Shown here in pieces: positions 8,321 through 18,745 of a stretch of DNA of 23,627 bases. A program made the translations under genes and the position numbers. Every line of letters begins with the position of its first letter. Positions within the stretch are counted from its first letter, which is position 1. Under the pieces are notes generated by a model, which did no database searches, was not told the DNA's origin, and saw only the letters and a list, made by a program, of their open reading frames with translations. The stretch lies in the NCBI GenBank assembly GCA_003427395.1, contig BFEA01000126.1, positions 2,213,444-2,237,070 of the forward strand, given 5' to 3'. Source of the DNA: Chara braunii (lineage: Eukaryota > Streptophyta > Charophyceae > Charales > Characeae).

Positions 8321-8411
<91 letters not shown>
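8321..8411 (-). repeat. T91 tract (poly-A of a minus-strand retroposon?)
   Basis: Ninety-one uninterrupted T. Read on the minus strand it is a long poly-A ending sequence that comes from ~9000 downward, as expected at the 3' end of a recently retroposed RNA. No target duplication or LINE protein was found to confirm it. Confidence 0.7.
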
Positions 8412-8412
<1 letters not shown>

Positions 8413-9111
8413 TTGTGGGTGGGGGGGGCAGAGGGGAAATCATTGCTACCTTCACTGATAGGGTTGGAGGGAAAAAAAAAAGGATAGGCTTGGATCTGGG
8501 GGGGGGGGGTTGTCTGGAAAGCGATGATCGACAACTGGCGAAAAGAGATGAATCCTTCCGTCCAAAAGTCCTCAATCCTTTCTTTTTGTTCCTTTTTCTG
8601 GTTTCCTTTTTTCGTCTCATCGCGAGCAGCGCTGGTGGACTTCCTTGTGCCACTCTCGTAAAGGACAGAGGAAAATAAATCATATTGATAAGGACAGAGA
8701 GAAAAGAGATCCGTTTTCCAGCAGGTGTCGCTCCCCACCAATAGATGGAGCTCCCCCCCAGGTGTTAGCGGTGCCTGCTCTTATCAGCACCGCTAACATT
8801 GACAGGGGTGTGAAAAGAAAAAAAAAGAGACAAACATAGAGCGGGGAAAAACTGGAAAAAAAAAAGAAAGGGGCAACTACGGCGCGGTCACGAAAACAGT
8901 TTCAAAACGCACTTCAGGCATCCCTCGAATATAACACAGCCCCACCAAACCCTAAAGCTAGCTTGTGTACATTCAACACTTTCTTTTCTTGTCTTTTTTT
9001 AAAAGGTCCATGTTGTGGTAGAGGGTGGATGCTAGGCCTCGGGAGGTGCCTGGTCATCGTACGCAACCAGTGAGGGGATCAGATGGCGTGTGCCAACCCT
9101 GGGACGCCCAA
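8412..9111. other. No gene seen; G, A and T homopolymer runs
   Basis: The stretch between the T91 tract and the left LTR holds G runs (8424, ~8500), A runs and one perfect hairpin (8763-8798). If T91 is a poly-A tail, part of this is the retroposed RNA's 3' region. It also contains AAACCCTAAA near 8947, a telo-box-like motif of uncertain meaning. Confidence 0.4.
8763..8798. other. Perfect 12-bp hairpin
   Basis: TGTTAGCGGTGC (8763-8774) and GCACCGCTAACA (8787-8798) are exact reverse complements around a 12-base loop. Such a stem could mark a transposon end or an RNA structure. It is not followed by a T run, so it is not a pol III terminator context. Confidence 0.8.
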
Positions 9112-10463
9112 CCTCACGCCCGACGCGGCTACCTACTCGGAATGGGAGTGGGCCTGGAAGTGCGAAAAGGGGGTGTGCCAAGAATTTTAGGAAAGTGGGG
9201 GTGGAGTCCCAGGTCGGAACTGAGATCTTCTGTGACAAGTTTCAGGGATACGAACACAACAGGGTAGGCGCGGGTCGGAGTCCTGGTTTACGTGTCGGAG
9301 GGCAGAGCTACCGCCTTCGCTGGTTCCGCTGTTTGGGTCGGACTCATATCTGGTGTACCGTCGGGACGCTATGGCCATCTCGCTGGCTGATCACCTGCGG
9401 ACGTCGAACGTCGCAGGTCTCGGAATCTGACAGGGCCGGCCTCGGCCAAAGGCTGTGCGCCCATTGTTCTTCCTCCGAGCGAGTGCGCCGGATGAAGCCT
9501 GAGGCTCGATAATCGTGATCTTGCAGACACTCCGAGCACGGGGGTTGGGACCAGTAGGGAGCGATTGCGCACCAGGGGACGATGGTCAGAGAGTGAAAGA
9601 AAGGGCAGGATGCGGTGATAGGGAGGGAATTCGGTCCCCAGGATAATGATTCCGGGTTCCATGACGACGTGACACGTGCATGAGCTAGGGAAGCCGGGGA
9701 GATGGGGGATACGTCCCAAGGCCTGGTCAATATCCCACTCGCAAATACGTTCGTTCCCTATTAAGTAGGGAAATTCTGGAGGTTCCACCCTTGATCATGT
9801 AGACAAACAAACTTGTTCCCAATATTCCCGGAATTCCCGATCCCTCAGGCACTCACGGTTAGTGATACGAAAGGGGATTTCGATATTCATACTGAAGGGT
9901 GGGGTAGAAATTCGGACATTCGGGAAGTTGGGCCGAGTACAGGTTTTGCAGACACTCGTGTAAGCAACGACCTTCCTCAGTCGGGCTTACACGTGCGTAC
10001 ACAAGACCTATCCACCGATCGGGTGGATAAAGGCCAGCAGCTAAGAACCAGTATGCACTGGCCTGTTAACACGAAGGTGGGCAATCCTATCGTGAGACAT
10101 ACATCTAATCATCTAGCATGCTCATCTAGTTCATACTTCAGACAGAAAAAACACCAAACATCCACGCATCCAGCTTCGAACACACACAATTAGCAAAAAA
10201 AAGGAGTTGGCAATCGTCCCTGCATCAGTTTTTCGGCCATTGGTCAAAGTTCATACAACATTCGATCGTAGGTGATCAACCAATCAGGTTGCCAATTCAT
10301 ACAGAGGGAGGAGGAAAATGGGGGAAACAATCACACATCAATCCTCAGGGACGAAACAAAGGAAAAAAAAAAAAGAGATGCCGATCCAAAAAGCAAGGGC
10401 GACTTATGCAAATACCAGAATTACTCAGAAGAATAAAAGAAAGGCACCACTCCAACACATCCC

Positions 10464-10594
<131 letters not shown>

Positions 10595-10840
10595 CATCTC
10601 GATGCGGGCAGTCCGCCGCCTCGCACCCACATAGAGTTGTCATCCCACTTAGTCCGAGTATGCAAGCCGGGTTCGCCCATGCGCCACAGTCCATCGCGGC
10701 CCGACGTCAACCCCGCATACCTAGCACCAGCTCGTAGGATCCCCCAACTCTCTACTCACCTTCCAACGCTTGCTCGTTAGCCGATGCTCTCGCGCACGCT
10801 AACTCCCAAAATTCATAGAGAGCGAGCTAATCGTGTTTGC

Positions 10841-10850
10841 AAAATTTATA
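10841..10850 (-). promoter_or_regulatory. TATA-box candidate in the 3' LTR
   Basis: The minus strand reads GCTATAAATTTT about 700 bases after the LTR start at 11550, a plausible U3 position. It lies within the ~780-bp segment absent from the 5' LTR. Function is inferred from motif and position only. Confidence 0.35.
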
Positions 10851-11550
10851 GCATGTGCATTTGCAGGAGAGACTCGAGATTGTGCCTGAGTGGGGGGGAA
10901 GGAGGAGGAAGGAAGTGCCTAGGACTGCATGGACAGGCCACGGCGTGGGGGACATAGCCACACTCCACACATCCATCCGGTCATGCAATCTCTCAGGCCA
11001 ATAGGATAGGAGGAGAAGTATGCGCGCGCAAGGGCGCCACAAAAGATATCAAGAACGAGAGGATTATAGTTACAATTACGCCCGCCAAAAAAAGAATTAC
11101 AGTTACACGTACGATTAAGGCGCGGAAAAGTCAAAGCACAGATCCTGATGCGGCAAAGCGTGCGCAAGCAAGAAGCGTCGTGCAACAAAATTGCGATGTA
11201 CCCAAATTCCTAGCCTAAATCCTAATTACAAAAAAGAATTCCGAGAGAAGAAAATTTCGAGAGCCCGTGGGGGCTCGACATCAGTTGAAAATTCAAAAAG
11301 ATTTTCCTGCGCGGCGATCGCGCCAAAATTCTCATTTCCGACAGCAGAACAAGAAAGAAGCTATGGCAACAGTTATCTTCCGTGCTCGCTAGGGCGCGAT
11401 CAACTACCAACCGTCGTAGGACCATGCCAGCCTCAATTCCAAAAACAAGAAAAGTAAGGGCACCCATGCAATCCAACGGACCATCCCGATTCAACCCCCG
11501 AAGTAGCCTTGCGCAGAAAATCGCGAGGTTGCAGAAAACAGTTCATCACA

Positions 11551-12302
11551 TATGTGACGCCAGTGGGTTCCAATCTTGAGCAATCTCCTGCTTGCTCATT
11601 CATTATCTACCGATCTCACAGGGTATGTCGACGATCGATGTGGAGTTTACACGTGCCACTTACTGTGAGATAAGAGTGTGAAATTCATCCAAGTGGCATT
11701 CGTGAGCTCCGAACCTAGAGGTTGTCGGGGAATGGTAACCTTATGACAGGCGGAGGAAGAGGAGGGTGAGCTTGTGGGAGAGATGGCAAAAAGCGGCGGA
11801 GTTCTCGATCTTCAGTGGGGAGTCGAGTGTAGTGGACGGTGCGGTGGATGCGAGGGAAATGATGATCTTGGTGGGGGAGCGAGGCAAGGTAATCAGAATA
11901 AGGGTACATAGGGTGCGGGGGATCGCGGTGCGAAAATTCTCATAATCTTTGCACGCGGGGATTGTACCCGCTATTATGCAATAAACCTCTATATTATTAT
12001 ATTTGTGTCATGCCGCACTGAAGAGAAGGACGTGGAGGGGAATGGAGGTGACGAGAGAACAAGTGGTGGTATGAGGAAAGACGGTGACAATGAGGCAGGT
12101 GGAATAGAGCTGGTGGAAAAGGGAAGGCGGGAAGGGGTGCCAGTTGGAAGAAAATGGGGGCGGCCTGCGAGCTGATGGAGGGTGAGAAAATCAAGGGGAC
12201 GACGGGATAAAGACCGGGGACGAAAGCCCGAGCGCCCGCATTTCCACTTAAGCGAAGGGCGGACCGTGACGGAGGAGATTGAGTCAGCGAAGGACTTCTT
12301 CT
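11551..12302 (-). other. Element B 3' untranslated interior; no gene seen
   Basis: About 750 bases between the end of the 3' ORF and the 3' LTR, purine-rich on the plus strand (AGG/GGA) and lacking credible coding on either strand. No polypurine tract on the element's strand is visible next to 11551. Confidence 0.5.
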
Positions 12303-12627
12303 TCAGCGTTTGTTGTCTGATCCCTCTGCGGTGACGCCATCTCCCCCAGGCTCCTCCTGCGGCGGTTCTGGATTGCGCGCTGGATCGCCTTGTAAGAGTC
12401 GCGCTGCTGGTTCGTTTGATTCCACTAGCTGGTTCCCCTTTGCCTTCTCCCGTCTTTTTTGCGTTGTGGCTTCGTCCTCTTCCTTGCTCTGCTCACTAGG
12501 GCTACCTGTTTCGTCCGAACCACTTTCTCCCGGCTCAACTTCCTCCGACTCGTTGAAATCGGGGTCATTAGATTCGGCCTCCGAGATCTCCTCTTCTTCC
12601 TCTTCTTCCTCTTCTTCCTCTTCTTCC

Positions 12628-12663
<36 letters not shown>

Positions 12664-13753
12664 CGCACCTCTTCTTCTTCTTCATCGCTTGCGTCCTCTC
12701 TCTCCTCTCCTCTCCGAATGAACGGATCTCACAAGGTGAGGTCGGTCACGTCGATGACTAGGTAGTGGCCCGAGGAGGGGTAGTAGCAGTTGTCCCCGTC
12801 GATCTCCGTGCATATGGACCACAACAGGTGCGGCGCTAGGGTACGGGTGACCAAGGCCGGAATGGGCCGATCGTCGCAGCACGAAAGGGCGTTTAGAGGC
12901 AGGTCGTCTAAGAGTTGCGCCAGGAATACCACAAGTTCACTCGGGATCAACTTCAGATGGTCGTCCCTCACCTTCCCGAACAGGATCCCCAACAGCTCCC
13001 CCTCTGTACCCGTTCTCCACGCTTGGACTATCAGCAACTCCACCTCGTCGTCGAGGACTTCGTCTCCTTCGTCCTTGTTGGCCAGCTCGGCCCAATGGAA
13101 CATCACTTCGAGAAGACTGAAACACCACTCCCTCCACTTGGCGGCTTCAAGGATCGGCACGTCCGGCTGTGGCCTGCCTAACCCGAAAGGATAGAGGGGC
13201 GTCAGTAGCGGACTGCCAGAAGGTGGGGAGGTCGGAGGGAAGCCCGAAAGTCAAGAGGCGATGTCCGTTCATTGGGGCGGTGCAAAGGGAAGGAGCTTCG
13301 GAATGAAGTCCTCCGGCGCAGCAGGGGAAAGTCGGAGCTGGCTAAGATCGACGTCGTTAGTGGAGACGATCCAATCGTCGGGTTGAGCTAACAGTTGGAT
13401 CCACGTGGTCGTGAGATCCCTCGCCCAGAGTCGCAACTGGCGGAGGACGCCTGCGTGGGACGCTTTATGCAGCGTCGCAAGATCGCCGGTAAAGGCGACG
13501 ATTACTGACATGTGGTTGACGCCTGAGGAGACAGCCATAAAAAAGTCGATGCCTCGGCCAACACTCGCGCTCTATCGCTGACCCGTACGGACCGAAACTC
13601 TGCTGCCGCGTAGACGGTTGCCGTGTGGAAGAAGGTCGTGAATCGAGGCAGATCGGGACTCAATCGTGGTCGCTCCACCTGCCAGATAGACGAGATATGC
13701 CCCCCAGGTCTCATTAGACGCTCACTAATGACCTGCTCTGTGGAAAAGCTCAT
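12303..13753 (-). pseudogene. Element B extra 3' ORF, unknown protein with acidic tail
   Basis: It starts MSFSTEQVISERLMRPGG at 13753, with its ATG overlapping the pol stop as ATGA. The first frame continues to a T-run (~13540), where a one-base shift leads into MAVSSGVNHMSVIVAFTGD and on to 13269. After a gap with stops, an open piece (to 12729) has AAKWREWCFSLLEVMFHWAEL and later SICTEIDGDNCYYPSSG. A final shift near 12730 joins an acidic section whose Glu run comes from a CTTCTTC-type repeat (12588-12663), followed by SEAESNDPDFNESEE and a polar C-terminus ending at 12303. No known family is recognised, and no transmembrane segment or signal peptide typical of envelope proteins is seen. 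Similar-sized downstream ORFs are known in some plant gypsy lineages, but homology is not shown. Confidence 0.5.
12588..12663. repeat. CTTCTTC-type hexamer microsatellite encoding poly-Glu
   Basis: Alternating CTC/TTC units give an almost pure Glu run on the minus strand inside the 3' ORF and basic or Ser runs in other frames, which are not genes. Confidence 0.93.
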
Positions 13754-15043
13754 GGCGATGGGGGAGAAGGCAGAGACGAAGGTTGGGAAGAAGGAGAAGC
13801 AGTGTATTCGAAATCGCCATCTTCCTCCTCAGAAGTGGGGGACGACGTAGACGAAGAGAAAGACGGAGAAGGGCGTAAGGGACGGAAATAGGACAAGTGT
13901 CGGATGATCGGTCGAGCCGATCGGCTTCCTGCGACCTCTGGCGCAAGCCGCACCGTATTCACTCCGCTCGGACCGAGTTCGACTACGTGGAATCGCCCAA
14001 AGAACTGTGGCGCTAGCTTGCCCTGGCGAGCACATTTCCTCAACTGCACTATGTCCCCTAATTTATACTGGGGCCGAGGTCCAGCGTTCCCGTTCTGGGC
14101 CTCATTGCTCCGGACCTGGGGCCCATGGGCCATTTCGGTCATTCGCTGTCTTTTCCAGGCTAACCGAGGGAGGGTCTTTTCCATCAGTTCCAAGTGGCGT
14201 TGAGCCTTGTCCTTGACCATCGCCCTCGTGGCTCGTCGCCCAAGGGGCGTCTCGTCGTTCAGGCTCGGCAGAGCTATGCAAGCCAAGCTATTGGTCCGTA
14301 ACTGGAAAGGGGTCAGGCTGGTGGACTCATGGGGTGTCCCCCGATGAACAACTAGGATGTAGTCCACTATATTGGGTCAAAGCCTCGTATCTCTAGCGGC
14401 AATATTCCGTCAGAGGGTGGTCTTGATTACTCGGTTGGCGTTTTCTATGAGGCCGTTTGATTGGGACATATGTGGGGGGTGGTGTTCCGAATAGAAACAT
14501 GGAGGACTGAATTCGGCCCCATTGTCCGTTCCATATCGCACTATTTTTGTTGTATGTTGCGTCTTACAGGGATACGCCTCTATCCATTTGGATAAGTGGT
14601 CCACAAAAACGAGGAGGACTGAATATTCACAACTATTCAGGTTAGGGGGAATGATAATGTCTGTCGTGTCCATGCTGACTTTTTGGAATAGCCGTACAGG
14701 GATACGCCTCTATCCATTTGGATAAGTGGTCCACAAAAACGAGGAGGACTGAATACAGGTTAGGGGGAACGATAATGTCTGTCGTGTCCATGCTGACTTT
14801 TTGGAATAGCCGTTCGACTACCGTTACGACAATGGACCGGGGAGGCTGAATTGGCACTTTGTCCGCCTCGCAGACCAAGCAATTTTTGACGATGAATTTA
14901 ACATCGTCCCTGATATTGGACCAGTACCATTCGTTCTTGTCAATAACCGATTCTGTAATTTTGACAGCAAAATGAACGGCGGTCTCTTCGTGAGCTGACT
15001 TAACCCAGTTGTACCTCATGAACGAATGAGGCACCGACATCCA
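13750..15043 (-). pseudogene. Element B integrase (HHCC, DDE core, GPY/F-like end)
   Basis: The zinc-binding domain has two His (codons at 14992 and 14974), 30 residues, then NCLVC (Cys codons at 14881 and 14872), with EWYWSNIRDDVK between as in other gypsy integrases. The core starts QKVSMDTTDI (first Asp, 14788) and is duplicated by a 130-bp tandem repeat that shifts the frame. The downstream copy goes on to GTDNGAEF (second Asp, ~14525) and QSNGLIENANR (Glu, ~14444). Only 26 residues separate these instead of about 35, so part of the core is deleted. After another shift, HRGTPHESTSLTPFQL and a KLGDIVQLR...FFGRFHVVELGPSG module (about 14066-13944) close the protein, followed by a Ser-rich tail. 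Integrase would insert cDNA into the genome; this copy cannot. Confidence 0.9.
14565..14813. repeat. 130-bp tandem duplication within integrase
   Basis: TACAGGGATACGCCTC starts at 14565 and again at 14695, and both copies run to GGAATAGCCGT. The low-coordinate copy carries an extra ~11-12 bases (after GAATA). The duplication repeats the first catalytic Asp region and breaks the frame. Confidence 0.97.
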
Positions 15044-15283
15044 AATCCCACTACTATCAGTCTTTCGTTTTTCTAACCGTCTGCCATTCCGTCGGTAATC
15101 CCGTGCCCTCTTTTTGGCCCGCCTCAGATCCTCCTTGGTGAATTCTCGGAGGGAGTTTCCGACTACTGTAGCTATTAGGACGACATTTGTCCATACCTCG
15201 ACACGCTGAAACTGGCGTGTCTTTTCTAGCCCTTCGGACGTGGCTTCGAGGAATCGAGCCTCCATTGGGATCTTGTCGGTACG

Positions 15284-15445
15284 ACACAGAGGACATAACC
15301 AAGCTTTGTTCGCGTTCCGACATTGGACATAAGAGTCGTGGGCCCTAGAGACACATCGTTCACAGTCTACCCACTCGACATACCCTTCCCCACTGGCACA
15401 CATAGGAACTGAATAAACTCGCGATATTGCTTCGCAAAAATAACA
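15284..15445 (-). other. PHD-like C4HC3 zinc finger in pol, between RNase H and integrase
   Basis: Open minus-strand frame in phase with the HHCC domain downstream and closed by a TAA upstream (near 15508). The ligand pattern is C-x2-C, 23 residues, C-x2-C, x4, H, x5, C, x8, C-x2-C. It carries the PHD hallmarks W-V-D-C-E-R-C before the His and W-L-C-P-L-C at the end. Canonical PHD fingers have H-x2-C and a longer last loop, so this is a variant or a decayed one. PHD fingers usually read histone H3 tails; a targeting role for integration is inference, by analogy with chromodomains at integrase C-termini. A basic linker (RRAKKRARDYRR) joins it to integrase. Confidence 0.6.
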
Positions 15446-15669
15446 GAACTTGTCGAGCAGGGAGAAAAAATAAGAAAATGAGAGGGGAGAAAGGGGGCCC
15501 TGGAATTACCTCCTCCACCTGTTGTGATTGTGTCCATGTGTCACTTTCTGGAGATTCGGGGGAGAATGGCCACCTCAACGTACGACGGTCCCTTTGTCGG
15601 CTTCGGCTCCTTCCACAGAGTGATATCTTCCTCTTTGGCCACCTTGCTTGGCCGATGCAGTCGTGTCAG

Positions 15670-16077
15670 TCAGTCGGTGTTTCCGTGCTTCTCTTTCTTT
15701 CGATGGACGATGTGGAAGTCATATTTCTGTAGTCGGACAACCCATTGTCCAATCATGCCCGTATAGTTAGCGAGCCTCTTGAGAGCCGACAGGGGCTCAT
15801 GATCCGTGACGAGGAGGAACCTCTGCCCGAACAGATACGGATGAAAGTGTTGAATTCCCCAAATGACTGCGTAGCACTCGCCCTGAGGGGCCAAGTCGTT
15901 TCGTCGCTCGTCAGTTACCGTTCGCGAGGCGTACCCGATGATGTGTTCGCGACCGTCCTTCCCATTCTGGGCCAAAATAGCGGAGATTGCCTCGGGCTGC
16001 CAGTCTGTGATGAGTATGAATTGTTTCTCAAGATCGGGCCGAATCAAAATAGGCGCGGAGGCCAGGGCCTCCTTCAA
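15670..16077 (-). pseudogene. Element B RNase H domain
   Basis: An open 135-residue stretch with the Ty3-type RNase HI pattern: FILITDWQPEAISAILAQ (Asp25), GECYAVIWGIQHFHPYLFG (Glu67), LLVTDHEPLSAL (Asp92), and the closing HGNTD where elements have the fourth Asp before DALSR. The usual DAS after Thr is DWQ. It degrades the RNA strand of the RNA-DNA hybrid in the reverse-transcribing particle. It is the best preserved piece of this pol, though cut from its neighbours by frameshifts. Confidence 0.9.
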
Positions 16078-16116
16078 GGTCCCACTTCAATGGTTGGTCC
16101 TTCCGTAGGAGGTTTG

Positions 16117-16931
16117 TTACGAGGCCAACCCCAGAAAGGCTCGAACCTGCGTCAGTAACGTGGGCGTGGGGGCGTCTTGAAATGTCTCGACCTTCCACGA
16201 ATCCGGTCTCAAGCCCCCTCGCCGGGCCCTCGGGTCACAACGTACCCTAGGAACGACATCTCGGAGAGGAAGAACTTGCTTTTCTCCAACGTGATCTTGA
16301 ATCTGGCATCCCGTAATGCCCCAAGTGTCCATTCAATATGTTGTGCGTGTCCGCGAAATGATTCAGAATACACTAGGATATCATCCATGTACAAAGTGAT
16401 GCAAAAATTGATCATCCCCTGGATCAGCCTGGTCTTGTTGACAAAATTATGAAATGTGACGTTCATTGCTCTCTGGAAAGTAGCTGGTGCATTGCAAATT
16501 CCCATAGGGTAACGAATCCACTGCCAGGTGCCTTTGAACAATATGAACATCGTTTTCGGCCGATCCTCCTCCTTAACCAGGATATGATGAAACATGTGGC
16601 AAATATCAAACTTACTGAAATAATTAGCACAGCCAATCACATCCAACAAATCATGAATCCGAGGAAGGGGGTACACATATTTGATCGTGATGTCATTCAA
16701 TTTCCTATAATCGATGCATATGCGAATTGACCCGTTTTTTCACGATCAATTTCCTATAATCGATGCATATGCGAATTGACCCATTTTTCTTCAGAACTAG
16801 AACTACGGGAATGACCAGGGCCCGGTAGCTGACTCGATCCAACCGTTAGCTTCGAATTCTCTGATTCGTTCCAATGCCGTTTTTCGTTCTACGAGAGAGT
16901 ACCGGTACGGTTTGCAATGAATAGGCGGATG
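16117..16931 (-). pseudogene. Element B reverse transcriptase
   Basis: It begins with HPPIHCKPYRYSLVERKTA and GWIESATGPWS (from 16931), shifts frame to VLVLKKNGSIRICIDYRKL, and is then disrupted by a 49-bp tandem duplication (16698-16782). The main open part (16700-16209) has YPLPRIHDLLD, FSKFDICHMFHHI (motif A Asp), YPMGICNAPATFQRAMN, and the active site LYMDDILVYSES with YMDD at 16380-16391. It ends LGYVVTRGPG with a stop; the connection resumes in another frame as APTPTLLTQVRAFLGLAS. It would copy genomic RNA into cDNA. The family assignment is certain and at least three lesions make it inactive. Confidence 0.95.
16698..16782. repeat. 49-bp tandem duplication in RT
   Basis: CAATTTCCTATAATCGATGC starts at 16698 and again at 16747, matching through GAATTGACCC and the following T run. 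A 49-base unit breaks the RT frame just after the IDYRKL motif. Confidence 0.97.
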
Positions 16932-17437
16932 TGTTCCGGTTCAAATTTCGTGTTGGATTACTACGGACAGTCCAATGTCTGTGTCTTTGACGCTAATCGC
17001 TCTCGGATACTCAGACAGAATGTCGACAATGAGGCGATGAATTTCATCAGGCACGTATCAAGGCACGTGTAGTTCGTAGAGTTGCTCATGGATGTTAACC
17101 TTTACTTGTTTTGTGCCCTTCGTACCGTTTCCGGGTGGGGGAGACGAAATGAATGAGTTGTCCGATCGCCAGCAGAACACCGTGATAACCATTTGGGCGT
17201 CTTCCTCCCGGATTGCCGCGTGTTCTTCCGGCGTTACGCCGTTGTTGATGTCCCGCGGGTTATGGGTTTTTCGGTAATCTTGATCCCGAGTTCGTAAGGC
17301 AAAGGGTCGCCATGACCAGAGGGTTCCAAAGCTTCACGCTCGGCGCTCTGTCGCAGCAATCGAACCTTCTTCCCTGTAGAGAGCAAGGAACGAGGTAGTT
17401 TTGTCATATCGCAGAAGGTTTTCTTGTCACTGTATCT

Positions 17438-18745
17438 TTAGAGAACCGCGGTAGTGGCTTCGTATAGGGTCCGAGGGGGTTCCCAAGAATCGGTCATTCG
17501 GGATACATGCACTAGTGGTTCCCCTAGGATTAGAGCCCGCGTCCGTTGGAGGTTTCTTTCTATAAGGACGAATGTTTTCGTTGCTTTCTGTCGGGCTGGG
17601 TAGCGAGTCAGTTGATGCGCCATATCCCTTATCACTGGGTCCGCTTCGTCCTCACCGTCAGAGGAGCTGATTGACAGTTCGGGTCTTTGTTCCCTCCGAT
17701 CTATTTCATTAAGGAGTTCTTTCCAGGTGATCACATGAAGCGGTTCCTCAATCTCGGGGGGGGGGTTTGAGTTGTAGGTAGTGTCGTTTGGAAAGTTAAA
17801 CGCATCGGGATAACATATGATTTTCCACTTGTGTTCCGAAGGATGATTGATCGCCTTTCGAAATCCAGGTTGGCCCGTAGTGTGGTGAGGGCCGGCAATC
17901 CCAAGAGGACGTCGTATGTGTTTACGTCCAATACTATGACATCCCCCAAGGCGTGGATTTTTCCTAAGCGACATTCGTCATCCTTTCCACCACCTTGATG
18001 TTTTCTTCGTCAGCGGAGACAAGGTGATCTCCTTCCGCTACAGGGATCAGATTTTTTTCTTCTCCCTGCCCGTTCCATGACCCTCAAAGAGATGGCTAGG
18101 ACCGCGGCCTTTGAGTCGATAATAGCATTGTACGGAATTCCCCAGACTTCTATATCGCATTCCGCAGATTTTCATAGAATGGCCTTAATGCGGAGAAAAT
18201 GGTCGTCTTTTTGGATTAATCCTAACTGTATCTGAGGTGTTGGGGCCATCGGGCTTGTCTTCTTGGATAAGTGCCTTCCCTTTGATGGTTGATTGCTTAG
18301 CAAGAGCAAACCGTTTCCGGTTCACCTTGCAATGTTGCAACATTCGTTCATTCGCCTGTTCCGATATGGATAGCAGGTGTCCAATGGGCAGGGGAATTCG
18401 ATGGTCGAGGGCTCGAAGGATGTTCAAGACATCAATTTCTCTGGTAACATACGCAGGACCACCCAACTCCATTTCTCTGGGAGACGGTCTCCACTCCGTT
18501 ATTTCACGTTGTTCGTTCGCGGGGCGGATGGTTCCAATCATTCCCAATCTCGGGTAGCCCAGTGAGATGTATTGATTGATCGGGATAAGCTCCGCTTCTT
18601 CCTCGGTAGTGACTATCGCACTTCCCCCTCCCTCTACCTCTTCCACCATCTTGCCCACCCTCCCTGGTCCATAGGGGTTGCTCCCACCCAGACTTGCGTC
18701 AGGCGGTTGGGGCAGTCTCGGACTATGTGGCCAGGCTGGTGACAC
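17438..18745 (-). pseudogene. Element B pre-protease region and retropepsin-like protease
   Basis: An open frame (18745-18185) lies one base out of phase with the CCHC knuckle it overlaps. It carries the pre-protease motif LDHRIPLPIGHLLSIS seen before the protease in many gypsy elements. The protease follows as VWGIPYNAIIDSKAAVLAIS, where DSK (Asp codon 18117-18115) stands in place of catalytic DSG, so this copy is catalytically dead. After a frameshift, VIVLDVNTYDVLLGLPAL (~17940-17895) is the C-terminal protease strand. The last part (to 17438) is a hydrophilic linker to RT of unknown function. The protease would process Gag-Pol. Confidence 0.8.

Noticed and set aside
8070-8678. A 202-residue plus-strand frame with a long Phe run, and its Lys-run partner on the minus strand
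   Set aside because: It is the T91 tract plus a 108-bp tandem duplication; there is no domain and no codon signal.
8944-8956. Telomere-like AAACCCTAAA
   Set aside because: A single unit, no tandem array; it may be a telo-box or chance.
9093-9106. AACCCTGGGAC beside the left LTR and AACCCCAGGGAC beside the right LTR as a target duplication
   Set aside because: Not exact, not immediately adjacent on the left, and longer than the usual 4-6 bp; taken as chance similarity.
13829-14216. Open frames on the plus strand opposite the integrase end
   Set aside because: They are shadows of the GPY/F-like module on the minus strand.
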